From: Macrococcoides equi | Lineage (GTDB): Bacteria; Bacillota; Bacilli; Staphylococcales; Staphylococcaceae | Assembly (NCBI RefSeq): GCF_047425865.1 | Contig: NZ_CP179735.1 | Direction: 5' to 3' (one strand) | DNA: 64,000 nucleotides | Shown here: positions 25,232 to 34,698 of the stretch, piece after piece | How the letters are laid out: each line of letters starts with the position of its first letter | Numbering within the stretch: the first letter of the stretch is position 1 | Notes under the pieces: generated by a model | The model's input: only the letters and a program-made list of their open reading frames with translations | Databases searched by the model: none | What the model was told of the DNA's origin: nothing | Position numbers and translations under genes: made by a program

Positions 25232-25381
25232 AAACGCATTGCAGACAGCCTCTTTTTTAAACGGTGTCTTCAATGCTGGCGCAGATAAACTTCAAAAATC
25301 CTCAGAAATCAAAAAACGATTTTTTATGGATTTTCTCCAGTTTCTACGCGCCAAAACGCATTGCAGACAGCCTCTTTTTTA
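25232..25381. repeat. intergenic repeat element: two 28-bp direct repeats enclosing nested hairpins
   Basis: A 28-bp sequence containing GCATTGCAGACAGCCTCTTT occurs at 25232-25259 and again, identical, at 25354-25381; the second copy includes the prfB stop codon. Between them GCATTGCAGAC (25236) pairs with GTCTTCAATGC (25266), one mismatch, and a 24-25 nt imperfect inverted repeat starting GGCGC spans 25278-25301 and 25328-25352, around an A-run/T-run centre. No coding potential is seen. It resembles a small dispersed repeat or non-autonomous mobile element rather than an ordinary terminator. Confidence 0.65.
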
Positions 25382-26480
25382 TAACTGTGATTTTAAGTAA
25401 GCATCAATGAATAAATCAAGATCTCCATCCATTACGGCCCCGGTATTTCCTGTTTCAGCGTTAGTACGGTGATCCTTAACCATTGAATATGGGTGAAATA
25501 CATAAGAACGTATCTGCGAACCCCAGCCAATTTCTTTTTGTTCTCCACGTATTGCTGCAAGTTCTGCTTCCTGTTCTTCTATCTTACGCTGATAAAGTTT
25601 CGCCTTTAACATCTTCATCGCTTGTTCACGGTTTTTAATTTGTGAACGTTCATTTTGACAGGTGACAACGATTCCTGTAGGTATATGCGTGATACGCACA
25701 GCAGAATCTGTTGTATTAATATGTTGTCCACCGGCACCACTTGCACGATACGTATCAATTTTAATATCTTCTGTATTAATTTCAATTTCTATATTTTCAT
25801 TATTTAATTCTGGTGTCACTTCACACGATACAAATGAAGTATGGCGTCTTCCTGATGAATCAAATGGTGAGATTCGTACTAAACGATGCACACCTTTCTC
25901 AGCTTTTAAGTAGCCATAGGCATTATGACCTTTAATTAAGATAGTAACACTCTTTATCCCGGCTTCATCACCAGGCAAATAATCAAGTGTTTCAACTTTA
26001 AATCCACGTTTATCAGCAAATCGCTGATACATACGTAGCAGCATTTCTCCCCAGTCTTGTGATTCCGTTCCGCCTGCACCTGGATGTAATTCTAATATGG
26101 CATTATTTGCATCAAACTCACCATCAAGTAACATTTTTAGTTCAAATGCATTCGTATCATCAGATAGACTATTCAGTTGACTAATCAGCTCTTCTTCACT
26201 TTCTTTATCTGATTCTTCTTTTAACATCTCAATCAGCACTTCAATATTTTCATACTTTTCTTCAAGCGCATTAAATCCATTCACAACTTCTTTTAAAGCA
26301 TTGTTTTTATTGATAATGTCCTGTGCTTTATCTCCATCATTCCAGAAATCTGGATCTGCCATCATTTCTTCGTATTCCTGAATATTCGTCTCTTTTTCTT
26401 CTAAGTCAAAGAGACCCCCTAAAACTATCTAATTTTTCCTGTATTTCAGCAAGTAAATTTTTTATTTCAAATTGTTCCAT
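25379..26480 (-). CDS. prfB: peptide chain release factor 2, with programmed +1 frameshift
   Basis: RF2 recognises UGA and UAA stops. The zero frame starts at ATG 26480 and reads 24 codons ending in ...RGSL, then meets an in-frame TGA at 26408-26406. The site AGG GGG TCT CTT TGA C is the classic RF2 frameshift signal; slipping +1 on CTT continues with DLEEKETNIQEYEEMMADPDFW into the main frame. The full product is about 366 aa and includes the GGQ motif (RASGAGGQHINTTDSAVRI). RF2 thereby autoregulates its level. The gene starts 5 nt after secA. Its stop codon is inside a copy of a 28-bp repeat. Confidence 0.96.
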
Positions 26481-26485
26481 ACAAA

Positions 26486-29014
26486 TTACTCTCTTCCATG
26501 ACAATTTTTATATTTCTTACCACTACCACAAGGACATGGTTCATTGCGGCCGATATCAGGTGTAGATTTTGTTTTTGGTTGCTGTTTCACTTTTTCTTTA
26601 CCATCGTTTGCAACCATCGCCTCACCTTTTGCTACCTGTTCACGCTCTAATGTATCATCTTTTTCAACGATTGATTTCAACACGTATTTACTCACATCAT
26701 CTTCGATATTTTCAAGCATCGCATCAAACATCGTTAATCCTTCATTTTGATATTCACGTAATGGATTAATTTGTCCATAACTTCTTAAATGGATACCTGT
26801 ACGTAACTGATCCATCGTATCAATATGATCTGTCCATTTCATGTCGATTGTACGTAAAAGAATCATACGCTCAAATTCATGGAATTGTTCACCTAATTCA
26901 ACTTGCTGATGTGCTAATTGTTTTTCAACAGCTGTCATGACAATCTCATAAATTTCATCATTATCACGACGCTTAATATCTTCAACATTTAAAGCACCTT
27001 CAGTTAAGTACATATCTTCTACGTAATTAACAAATGTTTCATATTCTGCAGTATCTTCTTCACCCGCAAAATGATAATCCACAGCACGGCGTACAGATTG
27101 TTCAATCATTCCACGAACCATTTCAGAACAGTCTTCAGTTTCTAATATTTCATTACGCTCTTCATAGATAATTTCACGCTGTTTACGTAAGACATCATCA
27201 TATTCTAATACACGTTTACGGCTATCGTAATTGTTACCTTCTACTCGTTTTTGAGCAGATTCTACAGCGCGTGAAACCATCTTAGATTCAATTGGAGCTT
27301 CATCATTCATCCCAAGTTTCGTCATCATCGACTGCATACGTTCAGAACCGAAACGCACCATCAGCTCATCCTGCAGTGATAAGTAGAATCTTGAGTAACC
27401 TGGATCACCTTGACGACCTGAACGTCCACGTAACTGATCATCTATACGACGTGATTCGTGACGCTCAGTACCAATAACGGCTAATCCACCTAATTCTTTT
27501 ACACCTTCACCTAATTTAATATCCGTACCACGACCAGCCATGTTCGTTGCAATCGTTACAGCACCTTTTTGTCCTGCTAATTGAACAATTTCTGCTTCGC
27601 GTTCGTGGTTCTTAGCATTTAATACGTTATGACGGATGCCGCGTTTCTTAAGTAAGTCAGAAATATACTCACTTGTTTCTACCGCAACTGTCCCTAGTAA
27701 AACTGGTTGTCCTTGCTTATGACGTGCAATGACATCATCAACTACTGCGTGGAATTTACCTTTCTCAGAGGCAAAGATGAGATCTGCAGCATCGACACGG
27801 GCAATCGGATTATTCGTCGGAATTTGAGTAACTGCCATATTATAGATATTCATTAATTCTTCTTCTTCTGTTTTTGCAGTACCCGTCATCCCCGATAATT
27901 TATTGTACATTCTGAAGAAATTCTGGAACGTAATCGATGCCATTGTTTTTGATTCATTTTGAATTTCAACAGCTTCCTTCGCTTCAATCGCCTGATGGAC
28001 ACCATCAGAGAAACGACGTCCAGGCATTGTACGTCCTGTAAATTGGTCGACGATAACAATTTCACCGTCTTGTACTACATAATCAACATCGCGTAGCATA
28101 GAACGATTCGCTTTTAATGCAATATTAATATGGTGCATTAAGTTAACATTTTTAACGTCATATAGGTTATCAACTTTAAACATTTTCTCAGCTTTATCTA
28201 TACCTTGCTCAGTCAGTTGAATACCTTTTGTCTTCTCATCGTAATTATAATCTTCTTCATCTTTAAGCATTTTTACGAAGACATTCGCCTGAATGTACAT
28301 ACTTGTAGATTTTTCTGCTTGTCCTGAGATGATTAATGGTGTACGCGCTTCATCGATTAAAATAGAGTCAACCTCATCGATAATCGCAAAGTTAAGCGGA
28401 CGCATTACACGTTCTTCTTTATACGTCACCATGTTATCTCGTAAGTAATCAAATCCTAATTCATTGTTCGTACTGTAAGTAATGTCTGCATTATAAGCCG
28501 CTCTTTTCTCTTCAGTCGATAAATGATTTAAATTCACCCCAACAGATAATCCTAAGAAATTATACAGCTGAGACATCTCTTCTGCCTGCGTGCTTGATAA
28601 ATATTCATTGACTGTTACTACGTGTACACCACGACCAGTTAACGCATTTAAGTATACGGGCATCGTTGCAGTTAATGTTTTACCTTCACCGGTTCTCATT
28701 TCAGCAATATCTCCACGGTGAATCGCAGCACCACCCATTATCTGTACTTTAAATGGCGTCATACCTAATACACGTGTCGAAGCTTCACGCACAATCGCAA
28801 AAGCTTCTGGTAAAATATCGTCTAAATATTTTTCTTGTTTTCTATAATCTTCAATCGCTTTTAAATCTGCTTGAAATTTAGCTGTTTTATTTTTAAGGTC
28901 TTCATCTGATAACGAAGCCATTTCTTGTTCTAATGCTATTACATTTGTAGCAATCTTTGACAACGTCTTCAATTCTCTTTTGTTGCCGTCTAACATCTTT
29001 TTAATGAATCCCAT
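26486..29014 (-). CDS. secA: preprotein translocase ATPase SecA
   Basis: Motor of the Sec export pathway; couples ATP hydrolysis to movement of preproteins through SecYEG. The 842-aa protein shows MRTGEGKTLTATMP (Walker A), IIDEVDSILIDEARTPLIISG (DEAD box and following motif), QITIFQNFF-like preprotein region (TFQNFFRMYNKLSGMTGTA), GRGTDIKLG, LRGRSGRQGDPG, and a C-terminal zinc motif CPCGSGKKYKNCHG. It is translated just before prfB, as in staphylococci and Bacillus. Confidence 0.98.
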   Translation of the reverse strand: MGFIKKMLDGNKRELKTLSKIATNVIALEQEMASLSDEDLKNKTAKFQADLKAIEDYRKQEKYLDDILPEAFAIVREASTRVLGMTPFKVQIMGGAAIHRGDIAEMRTGEGKTLTATMPVYLNALTGRGVHVVTVNEYLSSTQAEEMSQLYNFLGLSVGVNLNHLSTEEKRAAYNADITYSTNNELGFDYLRDNMVTYKEERVMRPLNFAIIDEVDSILIDEARTPLIISGQAEKSTSMYIQANVFVKMLKDEEDYNYDEKTKGIQLTEQGIDKAEKMFKVDNLYDVKNVNLMHHINIALKANRSMLRDVDYVVQDGEIVIVDQFTGRTMPGRRFSDGVHQAIEAKEAVEIQNESKTMASITFQNFFRMYNKLSGMTGTAKTEEEELMNIYNMAVTQIPTNNPIARVDAADLIFASEKGKFHAVVDDVIARHKQGQPVLLGTVAVETSEYISDLLKKRGIRHNVLNAKNHEREAEIVQLAGQKGAVTIATNMAGRGTDIKLGEGVKELGGLAVIGTERHESRRIDDQLRGRSGRQGDPGYSRFYLSLQDELMVRFGSERMQSMMTKLGMNDEAPIESKMVSRAVESAQKRVEGNNYDSRKRVLEYDDVLRKQREIIYEERNEILETEDCSEMVRGMIEQSVRRAVDYHFAGEEDTAEYETFVNYVEDMYLTEGALNVEDIKRRDNDEIYEIVMTAVEKQLAHQQVELGEQFHEFERMILLRTIDMKWTDHIDTMDQLRTGIHLRSYGQINPLREYQNEGLTMFDAMLENIEDDVSKYVLKSIVEKDDTLEREQVAKGEAMVANDGKEKVKQQPKTKSTPDIGRNEPCPCGSGKKYKNCHGRE

Positions 29015-29132
29015 TGTGTTCTCTCCTTTTAATACGTATGCATACGTCTACATCTAATAATAATAGCACTTCTCACGTTTTTATTGAAATAATTAGTATA
29101 TTTTGTTTGTGTATAAAATTATATATAAAAAA

Positions 29133-29158
29133 GCTGAGACGAATTTCTTCGTCTCAGC
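29133..29158 (-). terminator. hpf terminator
   Basis: GCTGAGACGAA-TTTC-TTCGTCTCAGC is a perfect 11-bp stem; on the minus strand TTTTTTATAT follows. It separates hpf from secA. Confidence 0.88.
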
Positions 29159-29171
29159 CAATCTCTTATTA

Positions 29172-29732
29172 TTAATTTACAGAAGTTTCGATTAAACCGT
29201 ATTTACCATCTTTACGTTTATAAACGATATTCGTGTCATTTGTCTTTGCATCATTGAAGATAAAGAAATCGTGTCCCAGTAAATTCATTTGTAATACCGC
29301 TTCTTCAGCATCCATTGGTTTAAGATCGAATTGCTTAGAACGAATGATTTCAATCTCATCCTCTTTCTCAGCAGGTCCTTCTTCTACCTCAGGTAAGCTT
29401 GGAAATACTTCTTTTTCAATTCCTTTTTCACGGAATTTACGGTTAACTTTTGTTTTATGTTTACGAACTTGACGTTCTAATTTTTCTACGATTAAATCTA
29501 CTGCAGCATACAAGTCATCATGGCGTTCTTCTGCACGTAGTGTAACGTTTTTTAATGGGATCGTTACTTCAACTTTAGATTTACCATCTTGATAAGTTTT
29601 AACCTTTACGTGTGCATTCGCATCCGGCACATTTGTAAAGTATCTTTCAAGTTTGCTTAATTTTTCCTCGATGTGATTTCTGATTGCGTCTGTAACTGTA
29701 ATGTTGTCTCCGTGGATTTCATAGTTAATCAT
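29172..29732 (-). CDS. hpf: ribosome hibernation promoting factor, long form
   Basis: Binds the 30S subunit and dimerises 70S ribosomes into inactive 100S particles. The 186-aa protein has the RaiA/HPF domain (about 1-100: VTDAIRNHIEEKLSKLERYF, VEVTIPLKN, LRAEERHDDLYAAVDLIVEKLERQVRKHK), a linker, and the C-terminal dimerisation domain of long HPF (HDFFIFNDAKTNDTNIVYKRKDGKYGLIE). The frame opens with GTG at 29741; the ATG at 29732, 8 nt after AAAGGAG, is chosen. A minus-strand extended -10 TGG-TAAAAT lies at 29779-29787. Confidence 0.95.
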   Translation of the reverse strand: MINYEIHGDNITVTDAIRNHIEEKLSKLERYFTNVPDANAHVKVKTYQDGKSKVEVTIPLKNVTLRAEERHDDLYAAVDLIVEKLERQVRKHKTKVNRKFREKGIEKEVFPSLPEVEEGPAEKEDEIEIIRSKQFDLKPMDAEEAVLQMNLLGHDFFIFNDAKTNDTNIVYKRKDGKYGLIETSVN

Positions 29733-29792
29733 TGTTCCCACTCCTTTGAAACTATTCTTGTTGTTTCTTCCTACTTATATTTTACCAAATAT

Positions 29793-30485
29793 TCAGGCTC
29801 TTGCAAACGCTAACATCTTGATTTCACAATGTTTATAGGATAATAATACACTCTTAGCATGACTCATCGTTAAACCTGTTGTATAGATATCATCGATCAG
29901 TAAGATACGAGCATTATCTTTTATATCACACGCGTTTATTAAGCGAAAAGGATTCGTTTGTGATAGTCGCTCTTTTTTTGTCAGATGCATCTGCTTTTCA
30001 CGATAATCAGTCTGAAGTACATTACGATATTTAATAGCCATATGATCTAATATCGTTGTAATGTGATTAAACCCCCGAAGCGCTAATCGCTTATCTGATA
30101 TAGGCATCGGAATAATATAATCAAATTGTTTAAAATACTTTTTTGAATAATGCTTTAGCGTCAGATGTGCTAAAACTTTAGCTAATAATATATCGCCACT
30201 TGATTTGTATTGATGCAATAGTGCAGATAGTTGTGCATGATAGTCACTCACAAAATCAAGTTCATTCGTAAATGAAAATTGTGACTGTATAAACATACAG
30301 TCAATACATTTATTTTCATCAATATCGAGTTTTTTCTTACAGTTTTCACATCTTTTACATACGTTAATTTGCACAATATTATTTTCACATACATCACATA
30401 TCATTGGTAATGATGAAAACAAACTATCAATCGTTAGGATTTCTATCAATTGACTATCACATACAATACATCTGTTATGATACAT
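29793..30485 (-). CDS. comFC: ComF family phosphoribosyltransferase-like competence protein
   Basis: A 230-aa protein needed for DNA uptake in competent Bacillus, probably acting with the helicase ComFA in the cytosol. The N-terminus has paired zinc-binding cysteines (CIVCDSQ, CDVCENN, CKRCENCKKK, CIDCMF) and the C-terminal half is a type I PRTase fold with the PRPP loop ILLIDDIYTTGLTMSHAK. It overlaps the end of comFA by 11 nt and is translated with it. Confidence 0.92.
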   Translation of the reverse strand: MYHNRCIVCDSQLIEILTIDSLFSSLPMICDVCENNIVQINVCKRCENCKKKLDIDENKCIDCMFIQSQFSFTNELDFVSDYHAQLSALLHQYKSSGDILLAKVLAHLTLKHYSKKYFKQFDYIIPMPISDKRLALRGFNHITTILDHMAIKYRNVLQTDYREKQMHLTKKERLSQTNPFRLINACDIKDNARILLIDDIYTTGLTMSHAKSVLLSYKHCEIKMLAFARA

Positions 30486-31704
30486 CTCTTCCCCTCCGGT
30501 TCATCAGCTTTATATCTTTAACAGCCTGTATCATTGATTTACTTATCCCATCATGAAAAAATAACACTTCTCCATTCCTTTTCTCACCCTTCCTATCCAC
30601 TCGACCTGCAATCTGAATTAAGCTATCACTTTTAAACTGATGACTGTTGATCACCCATACACTTAATCCATACATTGTAAATCCACGTTCTAATATGGTC
30701 GTGGTTAAAATAAACTGATATTCACCTTTCCGTATCGCATCTACCTTTGCATGTCGTTCATGATCGCTTGCATATACACAAATCGTTTTTTGCTGTAAAT
30801 TCTGAGGGAATGCATCATAACACGCTTCCATTAACTGAATGTCATTAAAAAAAATAAGCAGCGTATTTTTATGAGTCACTTTATCGAGTAATTTTTTTAA
30901 GTTTCTTGTAATTGATTTTTGACTTAAAAAGCGAAATTCAGGCACCGGTAATGTGCGCTCATGATAACGTAGCGGCAAATATACAGTACTTTGCCTACAT
31001 TCCTTTCTTATATATTTAGGAGGTGTCGCTGACAAGTATACGAAAATACCATTGTGTGTTTTTGCTCTGCGTAGCAATTTCATTAATCTTGGATCATATC
31101 CCACTGGATATGCATCTATTTCATCGATAATAATTAGATCAAAATGATCTATAAAATACATTAACTGATGAATCGTACTAATAATTAAATGTTCACTAGT
31201 TATTTCAGAATGACCTGCATATAGAGTTGCAATGTGCGTTGTCTTTAAATAATTTGTTAATCGTAAAGACAGTTCCTTCACAACATCGGTTCGTGGTGAA
31301 ACAACAGCGACATTACCGCCCTTCTTTCTCACCTCAACGATTCCATCTAAGATCATTTCAGTTTTTCCTGCTCCAGTTACCGCATAAAGTAAACATGTTT
31401 GCTGTTTTTTTATTTGTTCTAATATAAATGCTGAAGCTTTTTTCTGTTGACAGGTGAGTTCGAAAGGCAACTCAAGCTTTATAGACTCCTTAAAATGATG
31501 TGTTGCCTCCAGATGTAGATAATGCTTTGAATGAACGCCTTGAGCAATACAGCTTCTACAGTAATGTACTTGCTGCTGATAGCCATGATGAAAATAAGTA
31601 TAAAATAAGCGTTGCTGTTCATTAAGACAAAAGTTACACTTTATATTTCGAGTGATATTAATCGCTGGAAATTCCGTCTTACTATCTGAAATGAATATTC
31701 TCAT
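30475..31704 (-). CDS. comFA: ComFA, competence DNA helicase/translocase
   Basis: DEAD-like ATPase thought to pull transforming DNA into the cytoplasm. The 409-aa product has an N-terminal four-Cys zinc motif (CNFC...CRSC), Walker A YAVTGAGKTEM, Walker B LIIIDEIDAYP, YLSATPPK, and motif VI IQIAGRVDRKG. The frame extends to 31728, but GGAGGAAAAA directly before the ATG at 31704 (MRIFISDSK) sets the start. It sits immediately after the fakB1 terminator. I saw no clear ComK box. Confidence 0.93.
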   Translation of the reverse strand: MRIFISDSKTEFPAINITRNIKCNFCLNEQQRLFYTYFHHGYQQQVHYCRSCIAQGVHSKHYLHLEATHHFKESIKLELPFELTCQQKKASAFILEQIKKQQTCLLYAVTGAGKTEMILDGIVEVRKKGGNVAVVSPRTDVVKELSLRLTNYLKTTHIATLYAGHSEITSEHLIISTIHQLMYFIDHFDLIIIDEIDAYPVGYDPRLMKLLRRAKTHNGIFVYLSATPPKYIRKECRQSTVYLPLRYHERTLPVPEFRFLSQKSITRNLKKLLDKVTHKNTLLIFFNDIQLMEACYDAFPQNLQQKTICVYASDHERHAKVDAIRKGEYQFILTTTILERGFTMYGLSVWVINSHQFKSDSLIQIAGRVDRKGEKRNGEVLFFHDGISKSMIQAVKDIKLMNRRGRDVS

Positions 31705-31716
31705 TTTTTCCTCCAT

Positions 31717-31744
31717 AAAAAAAAGCACACAAATAATTGTGTGC
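31717..31744 (-). terminator. fakB1 terminator
   Basis: On the minus strand GCACACAA-TTAT-TTGTGTGC is followed by eight T residues; the ribosome binding site of comFA comes directly after. Confidence 0.88.
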
Positions 31745-31768
31745 CGGAAATAATAAAATATAAGACAT

Positions 31769-32626
31769 TTAATTAAAAGAATTAAACTTTCTGTTCATAT
31801 ATCCTAGCCCAATAGATCTTTCACCTAAATGTGTACCAATAACCGGACCAAAATAGCTTTTCACAAAATCTACATGTGGAAACTCTGCTTTCAATTCTGC
31901 AAGTATATCGTCAGCTTCTTCAGATGCATTCGCATGGATCAGAACAGCTGTAATATCAGAATAATCTTTAGTTTCCTGAGCAAATAACGTTTTGATTTGT
32001 TTGATTGCTTTCTTCTTCGTACGTACTTTATCATACGGTACAATCTTAGTATCCACAAAATGCAGGATAGGTTTCACCTGAAGCATACTACCAATTAAAG
32101 CCTGTGCACCTGTTAAACGACCGCCCTTTTGAAGGTTCTTTAAATCATCTACAATAAAGTAGGCATGAATATCTTTTTTCATATCTTCAAGCTCAGCTAT
32201 AATTTCTTCAGGCGATAAAGCATTCTTTAACTCTGCAGCACGAATCACATAAAACCCCATCGCCATCGCTGCAATTTCAGAATCAAATGGATGTATATCA
32301 ATACCATCGACCATAGAACCTGCCGTAATTGCATTTTGGTATGTTCCACTAATACCACTAGATAAATGAATTGAAATACAATCCGTAAATCCTTCATCCT
32401 TTAATTGTTCCAGAAGTGCGACATATTCTCCTGTCGTCGGTTGACTCGTTGTCGGCAATTCTTTCTCCGTACGCATTCTTTCATAAAAAGTTTGAACGTC
32501 ATAATCTTGTTCTACAAATATTTCATCTTTAAATATAACATTGAGAGAAATAATGCGTATGTCTAAAGATTTTATTATTGCATCAGGAAGATATGCTGTT
32601 GAATCTGTAATAATGGCTGTTTTCAT
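31769..32626 (-). CDS. fakB1: DegV family fatty-acid-binding protein
   Basis: DegV/FakB proteins hold a free fatty acid for phosphorylation by the kinase FakA, feeding exogenous fatty acids into phospholipids. The 285-aa protein has IITDSTAYLPD at the start, TTSQPTTGEY, IHLSSGISGTYQNA and FDSEIAAMAMG, which line the lipid pocket in the family. The frame extends to 32644, but the ATG at 32626 follows GGAGG by 6 nt. The place next to comFA matches FakB1 of S. aureus; preference for saturated acids is inferred from that orthology. Confidence 0.88.
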   Translation of the reverse strand: MKTAIITDSTAYLPDAIIKSLDIRIISLNVIFKDEIFVEQDYDVQTFYERMRTEKELPTTSQPTTGEYVALLEQLKDEGFTDCISIHLSSGISGTYQNAITAGSMVDGIDIHPFDSEIAAMAMGFYVIRAAELKNALSPEEIIAELEDMKKDIHAYFIVDDLKNLQKGGRLTGAQALIGSMLQVKPILHFVDTKIVPYDKVRTKKKAIKQIKTLFAQETKDYSDITAVLIHANASEEADDILAELKAEFPHVDFVKSYFGPVIGTHLGERSIGLGYMNRKFNSFN

Positions 32627-32761
32627 AAATGACCTCCGTCCCATTACATCCCAATATATATATTATACGGTTTAATGCTAAAAATAAAGTAATACAAATG
32701 ATATGATAATATTTTGATTAGTCTGTTAAAATAAAAGATATTTATAAAAATGAGGGATATC

Positions 32762-33391
32762 ATGCAAAATTATATAACGATTAAAGAAGATACCGTAAAC
32801 GAAGAAGTTATTAATAAATCACGCTTCATTACGTATTTATATAAAGTTGAATCTGAAGATGAAGCAAAAGCGATTATTAGTGATATTAAGAAAAAACATA
32901 AAGATGCAAATCATAATTGTTCTGCCTACACGATTGGTGACCAGCATCAAATTCAAAAAGCAAATGATGACGGTGAACCATCCGGAACTGCTGGCGTCCC
33001 AATGCTTGAGGCACTGAAAAAAAATGATGTGCATAACACACTGGCTATTGTCACAAGATATTTCGGCGGCATTAAATTAGGTACAGGTGGTTTAATACGA
33101 GCTTATCAATCAGGTGTTACTCAAGCGATTAAATCAATTGGTAAAGTCATCGTTAAGAATGCTTTAAAATATAGTGTTACATTAAGCTATGATGCAACCG
33201 GCAAATTCGAACATGCAATTGCAGAACAACCCTTTATGATACTTGATACCATTTACACCGACAAAGTAACATATCATATTCAAATTACTGCTGAAGATAA
33301 AGCTTCATTTGAGGCATTTCTAACTGAAACGACGCAAGGGAACGCACTATTTTCAATTGAACAGGAACTTATGTTACCGTTTGATCTATAA
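32762..33391 (+). CDS. yigZ: YigZ/IMPACT family protein
   Basis: A 209-aa protein with the two-domain YigZ fold: an N-terminal UPF0029/IMPACT domain (CSAYTIGDQHQIQKANDDGEPSGTAGVPMLEAL, RYFGGIKLGTGGLIRAY) and a C-terminal DUF1949 domain (from about residue 135). The biochemical function is unsettled; nucleic-acid binding has been proposed. The frame begins at 32750 (MRDI...), but the ATG at 32762 follows GAGGG by 5 nt. It is transcribed away from fakB1. Confidence 0.9.
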   Translation: MQNYITIKEDTVNEEVINKSRFITYLYKVESEDEAKAIISDIKKKHKDANHNCSAYTIGDQHQIQKANDDGEPSGTAGVPMLEALKKNDVHNTLAIVTRYFGGIKLGTGGLIRAYQSGVTQAIKSIGKVIVKNALKYSVTLSYDATGKFEHAIAEQPFMILDTIYTDKVTYHIQITAEDKASFEAFLTETTQGNALFSIEQELMLPFDL

Positions 33392-33397
33392 CCTAAT

Positions 33398-33440
33398 AAA
33401 GTGAGCACTAGAAGGTAGATAAAACTCTAGTGCTCACTTT
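33398..33440. terminator. bidirectional terminator between yigZ and tagO
   Basis: AAAGTGAGCACTAGA and its exact complement form a 15-bp stem around a 13-nt loop. It ends convergent yigZ (plus) and tagO (minus). Confidence 0.9.
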
Positions 33441-33467
33441 ACTATATATAGTATTATAATTAAAAAT

Positions 33468-34511
33468 TTATTTCATAACTTTTCTTAGTAAATTTAGCAT
33501 TGGTTTATGATTATCATCAATTAGCCCCGTAAATTCAACGATTAATTCTATAGTTATAATAATAAGGGTTACAATCAGTATTGCACCAAATTTTGTAGAT
33601 AAATAAAGTATGATCGATGCGATACTAAACAAAGTTGCAATTGAATATATCAATATCACGGTTTGTGCATGCGTGTATCCTAGTCCTAAAAGTTTATGGT
33701 GTAAATGTGATTTATCTGCCTGCATAATCGGCTTACCTTGCCGATACCTTCTAATCATCGCAAAACCCATATCAATAAATGGTACAGCCAGAATAATAAT
33801 CGGGAAGAATAAAGATATCAGCGTGATATTCTTGAAGCCTAATAAACTTAAGACACCGATAATAAACCCTAATAACAAAGCCCCATTATCCCCAAGAAAA
33901 ATTTTTGCCGGAAAGAAATTATATTTCAAAAATCCAAGTAAAGATCCTATTAAAACACTGCAGATCATCATAATAAATATATTTTGCTGTAGTATTGCAA
34001 TAAACCCAATCGTTCCAAGTGCTATCATTGACACACCTGTTGCCAGCCCATCTAATCCATCAATTAAATTAATTGCGTTGGTGACTGCTACAATCCACAA
34101 AATGGTCATCGGTATACTTAAAAATCCAAACTCAATCACGATACCAAAAGGCAATGTGATTAGATCGAGTGTTATACCATGCATCACCACGATTAATGCT
34201 ACTCCTATCTGGCCTATCAACTTTGTCAATGCTGATAAATCAAATAAATCATCAAAGATACCTAGTAAATGAATCAAAATTGCTCCAATGATAATAGGCT
34301 TTATTTCTGGCTCAACAGGATGTCCAATCCAAATTCCTACTAGAAAAGAAATCAGAATAACAACGCCACCTAATACTGAAACTGGCTGTTTATGGACTTT
34401 ACGTAAATTTGGTTTATCCAGCGCACCCACAAGATGAGAAAATTTGATAATAATCGGGGTCAAAATAAACGAAATTAAAATGGTTATCATAATTAATTTT
34501 AATGTAAACAT
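33468..34511 (-). CDS. tagO: undecaprenyl-phosphate GlcNAc-1-phosphate transferase
   Basis: Membrane enzyme that starts wall teichoic acid synthesis by joining GlcNAc-1-P to undecaprenyl phosphate. The 347-aa protein is almost entirely hydrophobic helices. Cytosolic loops carry LDKPNLRKVHKQPVSVLGG, GIFDDLFDL, TNAINLIDGLDGLATG, FLGDNGALLLG and the KSHLHHKLLGLG block typical of the MraY/WecA family. The frame reaches 34532; the ATG at 34511 directly after GAGGTGGCTT is more likely than the upstream one, which overlaps that site. Confidence 0.94.
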   Translation of the reverse strand: MFTLKLIMITILISFILTPIIIKFSHLVGALDKPNLRKVHKQPVSVLGGVVILISFLVGIWIGHPVEPEIKPIIIGAILIHLLGIFDDLFDLSALTKLIGQIGVALIVVMHGITLDLITLPFGIVIEFGFLSIPMTILWIVAVTNAINLIDGLDGLATGVSMIALGTIGFIAILQQNIFIMMICSVLIGSLLGFLKYNFFPAKIFLGDNGALLLGFIIGVLSLLGFKNITLISLFFPIIILAVPFIDMGFAMIRRYRQGKPIMQADKSHLHHKLLGLGYTHAQTVILIYSIATLFSIASIILYLSTKFGAILIVTLIIITIELIVEFTGLIDDNHKPMLNLLRKVMK

Positions 34512-34622
34512 AAGCCACCTCAAGCTATTCATTCTTTATTACTATAGCACAGAAAATAGTTGTATCCTATTAAATATTAAATTTAAAACGACTTTCAATC
34601 GACAATTTAAGTCTAATTTTGT

Positions 34623-34651
34623 TTGACTGATTACAGTTTTTGATACATAAT
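34623..34651 (+). promoter_or_regulatory. promoter of the LCP gene
   Basis: -35 TTGACT (34623-34628) and a -10-like CATAAT (34646-34651) are spaced by 17 nt; AAAGGAG follows before the ATG. Confidence 0.45.
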
Positions 34652-34698
34652 AATACGGTTAAAAGAAAGTATTTCTATTGATATAAAGGAGATTATTT

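Noticed and set aside
25122..25400. 92-codon open frame across the prfB-cccB gap and repeat element
   Set aside because: It runs through two hairpins and both direct repeats and lacks a ribosome binding site; the inverted repeats explain the sequence better than coding.
26366..26480. prfB frameshift as a pseudogene lesion
   Set aside because: The site is the conserved programmed RF2 frameshift (AGGGGG and CTT TGA C), not damage.
33610..34272. 220-codon plus-strand open frame opposite tagO
   Set aside because: It mirrors the hydrophobic codons of tagO as Ile/Asn/Lys-rich sequence, with no start signals or recognisable domain.
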